From NCBI GenBank assembly GCA_016207865.1, contig JACQZD010000197.1, positions 1 to 15,672 of the forward strand: DNA of 15,672 bases, in the 5' to 3' direction. The notes below the pieces were generated by a model. It was not told the DNA's origin. It worked only from the letters and a program-made list of their open reading frames with translations, and did no database searches. Shown here one piece after another: positions 1 to 5,557 of the stretch (position 1 is the stretch's first letter; every line of letters begins with the position of its first letter). This DNA is from Nitrospirota bacterium (lineage in GTDB: Bacteria; Nitrospirota; Thermodesulfovibrionia; UBA6902; DSMQ01). Both the position numbers and the translations under genes were made by a program.

Positions 1-2
1 AA

Positions 3-101
3 ACCCTATTAAAGAATGCTAAGGATGTGATGAAGACATTAGTTGATAAATACCAAATAAAAGGAAAATTTGTCCGATATGATGAGTTTAAAAGAAATTA
101 A
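3..101 (+). CDS. C-terminal end of an unrecognised reading frame, cut by the window edge
   Basis: A frame open from the left edge encodes about 32 residues ending in KGKFVRYDEFKRN and stops with TAA at 99-101. The residue mix (charged, with spaced hydrophobics) looks like protein, but I do not recognise a family. The same frame continues after the stop for 14 more codons to a TGA at 144-146, which would fit either chance or a decayed gene. The DNA is much richer in A+T than the gene cluster that follows, so a random open frame of this length is possible. It lies on the same strand as the cluster but seems unrelated to it. Confidence 0.3.
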   Translation, partial: TLLKNAKDVMKTLVDKYQIKGKFVRYDEFKRN

Positions 102-165
102 GTGGATATTGATATCAAATCACGTTTAGAAAAACTAAAACAATGAGGCAAGCTAAAAAAAGTAG

Positions 166-194
166 TGGACACCAAAGTTAAGTAAAATTAAAAT
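166..194 (+). promoter_or_regulatory. Putative sigma70-type promoter for the first FlgT-like gene
   Basis: TGGACA (166-171) and TAAAAT (189-194) each match five of six consensus bases and are separated by exactly 17 bp. Transcription would begin near 201, giving a leader of about 80 nt before the ATG at 284. The background is AT-rich, so a chance match is possible. TGGACA is also part of a stretch that looks like an insertion-sequence end. Confidence 0.4.
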
Positions 195-219
195 ACGAGA
201 GGGAGGAAACTGACAATCT

Positions 220-248
220 TAAAGTTTAAATTTTTGTGGTAAACTTTA
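220..248 (+). promoter_or_regulatory. Perfect 9-bp inverted repeat in the leader, operator- or hairpin-like
   Basis: TAAAGTTTA (220-228) and TAAACTTTA (240-248) are exact reverse complements separated by 11 nt. Each arm is also palindromic around its central base, and the arm centres are 20 bp apart, about two helical turns. This spacing suits a dimeric or tetrameric regulator bound on one DNA face. As RNA it would form a weak AU-rich hairpin. It ends 35 nt before the start codon at 284 and just downstream of the proposed promoter. No regulator gene is in the window. Confidence 0.45.
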
Positions 249-283
249 GATTATTTAAAACCTCTTGTAAGGAGATTGTGCTG

Positions 284-1456
284 ATGGAAAAAACAATCAT
301 TGCAGTTTTTCTGCTTCTCTCCGCCTTTAACGCATCCGAAGTTTTGGCGCAGACTAAATGCGTGGACTCCGAGGGCGAGGCGGTTATTGTAAACAACGAC
401 GTCCCCTCTGCAAAAGCAGAGGCGGTGGCGCGGGCCAAATGGAATGCCGTTGAACAGGTTGTTGGAGTAGAGGTCAAGGCACAGAGCGTTGTACAGAATT
501 TTGCCCTTGTAGATGACGCCGTAAGTAAGCAGATACGGGGGGTTGTTGCCGGATATAAAGTTCTTTCAGAAGACAACCGCAAAGATACATTCTGGGCAAG
601 GATAAACGCCTGTGTTGAACCCTCAAAGGCGCGGGAAGCCCTTATGTCGCTGGCGCTTAACAACTCAGTTGCGGTATTTATTCCCGCAAGAAAGCCTAAG
701 GTCATAAGCGAGTCAGGCGGCAAACACGAACACCGTCTTGAAACAATAGACGAATACGATGAAGCCAATATCCTCTCAGAGTCATTAATAGGCAAACTCA
801 CAGAACAGGGCTATCAGGTGGTTGATGTGGCCCCGACGCATGAAATTGACGCCGCAGGCGTTGAAAAGGCTATGAAGTCAGGCAATTATATGGTCCTGCG
901 GTCCTTAATGTATAAGTTTCTCTCCAACCTTATTATAATTGGAAAGATTGACTATGCCATATCAACCCAAAAAGGCGCGGATGTGGGCTACGGCATCTCC
1001 ATGCCGTTTAATAATGTAACCGTGAGGCTGACGTACCGTATTGTAACCAGAGACGCCTCCGGTAAGATGGTCATACTGACTGCCGGCGCAGAGGAAGGCA
1101 AGGGACTTGCAATGAATGTGGAGGATGCAGCGGCAAACGGGCTGAACGACCTTTCTGAAAAGATATCCCCCGTGATTATGGAGAAGCTCTCAAAGCATAT
1201 TACAGGCATAGCCAAAAAGATAAATGTAACAGTGGGCGGCGTAAATGATGTAAATACGAATTTTGCAGTCAAGGACGCCCTTCAAAGCACCGCATGGGTG
1301 ACTAATGTGGAGGAAAAAAATCTCGGCGAGTTCATTGTCAGTTATCCTGAAAATACCGTATATCTGGCAAACAGCATCAGCCAGAAGCCTGATTTCCGGA
1401 TATTGAATTTTTCGCAGTATTCGTTAAAAATAATGTATACGGAGGCGGTTAAATAA
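284..1456 (+). CDS. Exported FlgT-like protein (copy 1)
   Basis: This 390-residue protein opens with a signal peptide (about residues 1-22, ending VLAQ). I chose the ATG at 284 over the GTG at 236 because AAGGAG at 269-274 sits 9 nt before it and the signal peptide then starts cleanly. Residues 30-112 resemble the FlgT N-terminal/LPP20 module: an Ala-rich helix, then EQVVGVEVKAQSVVQNF and a strand ending FWARINACV. Residues 125-306 look like the FlgT middle domain, a CsgG/TolB-N-type alpha/beta fold. Residues 312-386 form a beta-alpha-beta module that is also found in the second FlgT-like protein at 4364. C26 and C110 could form a disulfide in the periplasm. FlgT supports the flagellar H/T rings in Vibrio, but no flagellar gene is near, so the role here is unknown. 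It is set apart from the next gene by 137 bp. Confidence 0.7.
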   Translation: MEKTIIAVFLLLSAFNASEVLAQTKCVDSEGEAVIVNNDVPSAKAEAVARAKWNAVEQVVGVEVKAQSVVQNFALVDDAVSKQIRGVVAGYKVLSEDNRKDTFWARINACVEPSKAREALMSLALNNSVAVFIPARKPKVISESGGKHEHRLETIDEYDEANILSESLIGKLTEQGYQVVDVAPTHEIDAAGVEKAMKSGNYMVLRSLMYKFLSNLIIIGKIDYAISTQKGADVGYGISMPFNNVTVRLTYRIVTRDASGKMVILTAGAEEGKGLAMNVEDAAANGLNDLSEKISPVIMEKLSKHITGIAKKINVTVGGVNDVNTNFAVKDALQSTAWVTNVEEKNLGEFIVSYPENTVYLANSISQKPDFRILNFSQYSLKIMYTEAVK

Positions 1457-1534
1457 ATTAAACCCTGAGTGGTGAAAATTCACTTTACTTAAACTAAAAC
1501 GGCAGGTAAACTTCTTCTAAACAATGAGGCAGAC

Positions 1535-1562
1535 CCCGTTAAACAAGGGTTTTCCCAACGGG
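1535..1562 (+). other. Hairpin in the leader of the TPR/SLH-like lipoprotein gene
   Basis: CCCGTT (1535-1540) pairs with AACGGG (1557-1562), and inside it GGG (1547-1549) pairs with CCC (1554-1556) around a TTTT loop, with a 6-nt bulge on the 5' side. There is no T-run after it, so it is not a normal intrinsic terminator. It ends about 16 nt before the AAGGAGG ribosome site, a place where it could affect translation of the next gene. The 137-nt gap also holds a short near-palindrome, GTGAAAATTCAC (1472-1483). A possible but weak promoter, TTTACT-17-TAAACT, starts at 1484. Confidence 0.35.
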
Positions 1563-1593
1563 CAAAGGCCTAAAACCTAAGGAGGTGTCATTC

Positions 1594-2808
1594 ATGAAGA
1601 GAAAAATATTCATATTTTTATTGGGAATCCTGTCGGCTGTAATTGTCTCAGGCTGCGGGAAACAGCACGTGGCAAAATGCACTTCGCCTGAAGATAATCC
1701 CCAGCATCACTACTTAAGGGGCATGGAGGCGCTGGAGCAGGGCAAGCTGGATGTAGCTAAGGAAAAATTTGACAGGGCGTTGTTCTGTGAAGAAGGCTTT
1801 TACCCGGCATACAGCGGGCTTGCGATAGTATCCGCTTATAAGGTAAAGGCTCAGCCGGACCCGGCCTTCAGCGCGGTTGAAAACAAAAGAGTGCTTGATT
1901 ATGTGAAAAAAGCCGGCAAAAAGGCAAAGACTGATGAAGACAAGTTTGACCATTATCTCTCCGTAATCAGGATTAATACAATCATAGACGGAGAAGACTG
2001 GCTCAGCAAGACTGTTGACGCATATGACCTCACCAAAGAACTCAAAGTGGATGAAAAGAAGCTCTTTTATTATCAGGGCACAGAGGCGGCGCAGTATTTT
2101 ATGGGGCTGGCATATCTTGAGGCCCTGGAGTTTCAGCAGGCGCGGGACAAATTCGCCGCAGTCCTTAATGCAAAGAGAGAAGGAAAGTGGCACGAAAAGG
2201 CGGACAAGGCCTGGAAAAAGACAGATAATATCGTCCGCGCAATGGGAGGCATTACTGTCGGAGATGTGGGCAAGAAAATAGCAGTCAAGGATTCAATTAC
2301 GCGCGGCGACCTGGCGGCGCTTCTGATTGATGAGCTGAAGCTTGACAAGCTTTTTGCAGGCAGGATCCCGGCTGCCGGTCAGATTGACAAGATGAAGGCT
2401 GAATTTACGCCTGCAGACATACTCAGCAATGAATTTAAGGATGAAATCCTTACCATACTTAAGTGGAAGGTAAGAGGGCTTGAGCCGAAATACGATGAGA
2501 CCACAAAGGCATATCTTTTTAAGCCGGTGGATGTTGTAAAACGCGGCGAGATGGCGTTAATCCTTGAAGATGTGCTGATTAAGCTTACCGGCGACGAGAA
2601 GATAGCCTCGGCATATCTCGGTCATGAAAGGTCGCCGTTCCCTGATATCAGGCCTACTGCGACATTCTATAACGCAGTCATGAACATGACGTCGCGCAGT
2701 ATTATGGAAAGCGAGCTTTCCGGCGAATTTAGGGTTGACGCGCCTGTCACCGGGGCCGAATCCCTGCTTGCCGTAAGGATGCTCAGGCAGAAAATAAATA
2801 TTTACTAA
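1594..2808 (+). CDS. Lipoprotein with TPR repeats and C-terminal SLH-like domains
   Basis: The 404-residue product starts at the ATG at 1594; AAGGAGG (1579-1585) ends 8 nt upstream, and the in-frame GTG at 1585 overlaps that site. The signal ends in IVSGC, so C21 is the likely lipidated residue. Residues 37-70 are a TPR hairpin (YLRGMEALEQGKLDVAKEKF) and a second TPR-like pair lies at 164-197. From about 228 the protein resembles S-layer homology repeats: VKDSITRGDLAALLIDEL (231-248), DVVKRGEMALILEDVL (313-328), and a fuller unit at 347-400 with FPDI, a central FYNAV helix and GEFRVDAPVTGAESLLAV. SLH domains usually bind secondary cell-wall polymers or peptidoglycan, so the protein may tether an envelope complex to the wall. 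The SLH call is by pattern only; the repeats are degenerate. Confidence 0.7.
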   Translation: MKRKIFIFLLGILSAVIVSGCGKQHVAKCTSPEDNPQHHYLRGMEALEQGKLDVAKEKFDRALFCEEGFYPAYSGLAIVSAYKVKAQPDPAFSAVENKRVLDYVKKAGKKAKTDEDKFDHYLSVIRINTIIDGEDWLSKTVDAYDLTKELKVDEKKLFYYQGTEAAQYFMGLAYLEALEFQQARDKFAAVLNAKREGKWHEKADKAWKKTDNIVRAMGGITVGDVGKKIAVKDSITRGDLAALLIDELKLDKLFAGRIPAAGQIDKMKAEFTPADILSNEFKDEILTILKWKVRGLEPKYDETTKAYLFKPVDVVKRGEMALILEDVLIKLTGDEKIASAYLGHERSPFPDIRPTATFYNAVMNMTSRSIMESELSGEFRVDAPVTGAESLLAVRMLRQKINIY

Positions 2809-2816
2809 AAACAGGG

Positions 2817-2840
2817 GTCAAGGAGTCAAGTGGTCAAGTG
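2817..2840 (+). repeat. Tandem repeat, 8-nt unit, three copies
   Basis: GTCAAG recurs at 2817, 2825 and 2833 with an exact 8-nt period (units GTCAAGGA, GTCAAGTG, GTCAAGTG). It starts 9 nt after the stop codon of the TPR/SLH-like gene and lies in the 94-nt gap before the LPP20-like gene. Confidence 0.75.
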
Positions 2841-2851
2841 AAAAGTTCCAA

Positions 2852-2879
2852 AACTCTTAACTCTTAACTCCAAACTCTT
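2852..2879 (+). repeat. Tandem repeat, 7-nt unit, four copies
   Basis: AACTCTT recurs at 2852, 2859 and 2873 with AACTCCA at 2866, an exact 7-nt period over 28 nt. The array ends about 9 nt before the AAAAGGAGG ribosome site of the LPP20-like gene, so a change in copy number would alter the leader or any promoter spacing there. No clear promoter is visible beside it. Confidence 0.75.
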
Positions 2880-2902
2880 AATTTTTAAAAGGAGGTCTTA
2901 TT

Positions 2903-3856
2903 ATGAAAAAAGTTCTTTTGATAATGATGTGTATCGTGCTCTTTGCAGTTGGCGCCGCAATGGGCGAAGAGCAGCCGGCAGTCTCAGCGCCGGCAATGCC
3001 TTCAGCGCCGGCGTCATCGGATATTGATGCAAAATTCCAGACTGTAAGCAAGTGGCTGAACCAGAACAATCTTACTGTCACCACATCGCCCCAGCAGGCC
3101 TTTGTCAATGACTATATCCTCGTTGCGGCTGAAGGGCTTCCGTCGCCAACAGCAGCTTCACCCGCAAAGAAAAGACTGACTGCCGAAAGGGCTGCAACCG
3201 CACTTGCATACCGCCAATTAGCGGAAATCCTTGAAGGAGTGGCAGTTGTCGGAGACACGCTGGTCAAAGACGCAGAGCTTCAGTATGATGTGGTACGGGT
3301 GGCGGTTTCAGGGTTTGTCAAAGGCGCGAGGGTTATACAGAAAGAATACAATGAAAAAGAGGAGTCAGCGCTTGTAATAATGAAAATCGGGATGACAGGT
3401 CCCGGGAGCTTTGCAGATGCTCTTTATTCCAAGATTTTAAAGCCCGATGTGAAAAAAGAGCTGATAGAGCCCGAGGCGTCTCCTAAGTTCCAGACCAAGC
3501 CTGTGCCGCTTGATGAGAAGTACGACGGGCTGATTATTGACGCCACAGATCAGAACTTCAGACCTGCCTTGATAAACAGGATTTTCACGCCTAAAGGCGA
3601 AATACTTTATGACCCTTCCAAAATAAGCCAGAAGGTGCTTGTGGAGCAGGGATGCGGCGAATACACAAACAGCACTGACAAGGCAAAGGCCGCGCTCGGC
3701 ACAAGGGAAGTAAAAAATCCCCTTATCGTAAAGGCCTCCGGCACTGTATCGCCGTCAGACCTGCAGGTGTCGGATGACGATGCAGTAAAAATTTTCTCGG
3801 CAAATCAGAAGGCGGGATTCCTGGCAGGCGCAAAGGTTGCCTTTGTATTAAAATAG
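2903..3856 (+). CDS. Exported LPP20-like (FlgP-type) protein
   Basis: The 317-residue protein has a signal peptide (about 1-21, ending GAAMG) followed by a low-complexity Pro/Ala/Ser linker. The start has a strong site, AAAAGGAGG, 8 nt upstream. Residues 86-165 fit the LPP20 family closely: an Ala-rich helix AERAATALAYRQLAEIL, then VAVVGDTLVKDAE and AVSGFVKGARVI, and a final strand. LPP20 was named in Helicobacter, and FlgP of Vibrio and Campylobacter belongs to the family and forms an outer-membrane-associated basal ring. Residues 205-317 form a second domain (YDGLIIDATDQNFRPAL ... NPLIVKASG) that I associate with LPP20-type envelope proteins of delta-type bacteria and Nitrospirota. No lipobox is seen, because the only N-terminal Cys (C10) sits in the middle of the hydrophobic core. 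It heads a tightly packed run of nine genes. Confidence 0.75.
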   Translation: MKKVLLIMMCIVLFAVGAAMGEEQPAVSAPAMPSAPASSDIDAKFQTVSKWLNQNNLTVTTSPQQAFVNDYILVAAEGLPSPTAASPAKKRLTAERAATALAYRQLAEILEGVAVVGDTLVKDAELQYDVVRVAVSGFVKGARVIQKEYNEKEESALVIMKIGMTGPGSFADALYSKILKPDVKKELIEPEASPKFQTKPVPLDEKYDGLIIDATDQNFRPALINRIFTPKGEILYDPSKISQKVLVEQGCGEYTNSTDKAKAALGTREVKNPLIVKASGTVSPSDLQVSDDDAVKIFSANQKAGFLAGAKVAFVLK

Positions 3857-3860
3857 AAGC

Positions 3861-4367
3861 ATGAGAGCAGATAAGTTCCGGGGGGGCAGGGCTCTGAGAA
3901 AATATGTTTGCGTCAAAATTCTATTCTCATTGTCCTGCGTCCTGATTTTTTTGGTTCCATATCCGGCATCTGCCGTTTCAGTTGAGAAAGGGCAAAAAGG
4001 AGCCGCATTATCAAAGGCCCATATTCAAAAACTTAAGCGCTCGGCTGAAATTGTTGCCCGGGCGCTTTCTGAAAAAGGCATTAAAACAGTAAAAGTAATT
4101 GAATTTACAGATATCAGAGGCAATCCTTCGGCAGCCGGCAGAGGGATGTCCGGGGAATTTAAAATACACCTTGCGTCTGCCGGCAAAAAAAATTTCAGCG
4201 TCACGGACAATAACCCGGAGGCTCTGATAAAGGGCACTGTTGCGCCATTTAAACAGGGAGGGAAGCAACAGCTTAAGATAATTGCGGTCACGCATGACAA
4301 GGGGACGGTGATAACATCATACACAGGGATTTTTAGAGTGGAAAGGGCTGCGGAGAGAACTCAATGA
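3861..4367 (+). CDS. Short FlgO-like protein with N-terminal signal or anchor
   Basis: The 168-residue product starts 4 nt after the previous stop and has no strong ribosome site, so coupled translation is likely. A long basic N-region (residues 1-19) precedes a hydrophobic stretch (20-37, ending PASA) that may be a signal peptide or an anchor. Residues 55-160 follow the FlgO pattern: a helix AEIVARALSEKG, the strand-turn TVKVIEFTDIRGNPSAAGRGM, a second helix, FSVTDNN, and then IKGTVAPFK and a final pair of strands. Compared with usual FlgO domains, the helical stretch between FSVTDNN and IKGTV is missing, so the domain is shortened by roughly 30 residues. FlgO is an outer-membrane partner of FlgP and FlgT in Vibrio. 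Having all three types together supports a physical complex. Its last bases overlap the next gene by 4 nt (ATGA). Confidence 0.6.
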   Translation: MRADKFRGGRALRKYVCVKILFSLSCVLIFLVPYPASAVSVEKGQKGAALSKAHIQKLKRSAEIVARALSEKGIKTVKVIEFTDIRGNPSAAGRGMSGEFKIHLASAGKKNFSVTDNNPEALIKGTVAPFKQGGKQQLKIIAVTHDKGTVITSYTGIFRVERAAERTQ

Positions 4368-5554
4368 GCCGGACACGAACATTTTTTTTAATAATCCTTG
4401 CCGTCATAGCCTCACTGCTTGCGCTTGAGGCTTATTCATATGCCGGAGACGGCATAATCGCAGAAGGATATTCCGTCATAACAGGCGGCAAAAAAGATAT
4501 AGCAAGGGATAAGGCGTTAAGCGATGCATTCCGCAGGGCCCTTGAACAGGCAGTAGGGGTAATGGTTGAATCTGAAACAGTGGTCAAAAACTTTGAACTT
4601 TTGAATGACCGTATTTATTCACAGACTGCCGGATACATAAAAAACTACAAAATTATAGATGAAAAAATTGAAGGCGACACCCTCAGGCTGAAAATTGAGG
4701 CGATTGTCGCAGTGACCAGCCTTGAAAAAGACCTTGATTCAGTCGGCATACTCATGCAGCGGGTTGGAAAACCGAGGCTCATGCTGCTTATTGCCGAACA
4801 GAACATCGCCGATAAGCCTTCATACTGGTGGGGCGGTGATTCCATCAGCCTGGGAACTGCGGAGAGCATGCTTCTTCAAAAGTTCATGGAAAAAGGCTTC
4901 ACTATGGTAGACCGTCAGGTCGTACTTGCAGGCTTAAGGAGCGACCCTGTTTTATCACGCAACCTGGACTTTAATTTAAGCACTGATACCGCGCTGACGC
5001 TGGCCTCAATGGGAGAGGCGGAGGTGGTTGTTATAGGACAGGCGCTTGCAAAGGCAGGCCCCACTATCGGAGAGACCTCCCTGCGCTCCTGTCAGGCAAA
5101 TATATCTTCAAAGGTGATAAACGCTGATAACGGAGAAACCCTTGCATCGGTTTCCACTAATGCCAAATTTGTCAATATAGACCCGGTTTCAGGCGGTGCG
5201 GAGGCATTGAAACAGGCGGCTTCTGATATGGGCGACAAGCTGATTTCACAAATACTTGCAAAATGGCAAAAACGCATCGGCGGAACACACACCATAAAGC
5301 TGATAGTATCAGGTCTGGATTTCAGCAGCATGGCTGATTTTAAAAGATTCCTTAAAGATAATCTCCGCGGCGTTGCAGAGATTTATGAACGGAGTTTCAG
5401 GGACAACACCGCAAAGCTTGATATAGAGGTAAAAGGCAATGCAAAGGAAGCCGCCGAGGAATTAAGCAATAAAATGTTCAATAAAAACTTAATCGTAGTA
5501 ACATCGCTTACAGGCAATGTCATCAGCATTAAACTTTCTACGGGCGGAGGTTAA
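4364..5554 (+). CDS. Exported FlgT-like protein (copy 2)
   Basis: The 396-residue protein has a signal peptide (about 1-27, ending YSYA). Residues 29-118 are a good FlgT N-terminal/LPP20-type module: IIAEGYSVI, the helix DKALSDAFRRALEQAVGV, then VVKNFELLNDRI and YIKNYKII. Residues 135-302 form a CsgG/TolB-N-like middle domain with MLLIAEQNI, a helix ending FMEKGFTMVDR, and EVVVIGQALAK. Residues 309-392 form a beta-alpha-beta module ending LIVVTSLTGNVISIKL. It shares this three-part layout, and the local pattern A-EQ-VGV-V, VV-NF-L, YK, with the protein at 284-1456, so the two are paralogs. The start codon overlaps the stop of the FlgO-like gene, and the next gene follows after 3 nt. In Vibrio the FlgT protein is periplasmic and helps hold the flagellar motor rings. 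No flagellar context is seen here. Confidence 0.75.
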   Translation: MSRTRTFFLIILAVIASLLALEAYSYAGDGIIAEGYSVITGGKKDIARDKALSDAFRRALEQAVGVMVESETVVKNFELLNDRIYSQTAGYIKNYKIIDEKIEGDTLRLKIEAIVAVTSLEKDLDSVGILMQRVGKPRLMLLIAEQNIADKPSYWWGGDSISLGTAESMLLQKFMEKGFTMVDRQVVLAGLRSDPVLSRNLDFNLSTDTALTLASMGEAEVVVIGQALAKAGPTIGETSLRSCQANISSKVINADNGETLASVSTNAKFVNIDPVSGGAEALKQAASDMGDKLISQILAKWQKRIGGTHTIKLIVSGLDFSSMADFKRFLKDNLRGVAEIYERSFRDNTAKLDIEVKGNAKEAAEELSNKMFNKNLIVVTSLTGNVISIKLSTGGG

Positions 5555-5557
5555 ACA

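Noticed and set aside
210..242. Leader peptide from CTG at 210 after GGGAGG
   Set aside because: It would need a CTG start only a few nt after the site and encodes just ten ordinary residues with no attenuation signature.
236..283. Longer start (GTG at 236) for the first FlgT-like protein
   Set aside because: It lies within the inverted-repeat region without a ribosome site, and it would bury the signal peptide behind 16 residues. The ATG at 284 has AAGGAG at a good distance.
226..801. Long minus-strand frame opposite the first FlgT-like gene, 191 codons
   Set aside because: It is Ser/Thr/Cys-rich with no domain pattern and is antisense to a gene with a signal peptide and recognisable family motifs.
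1500..1585. Possible c-di-GMP-I (GEMM) riboswitch, because of GGCAAAGGCCTAAAACC
   Set aside because: The bases only superficially recall the GEMM core. The P2 helix with its tetraloop receptor and the GGGTTACC-type segment are missing, and the spacing is wrong.
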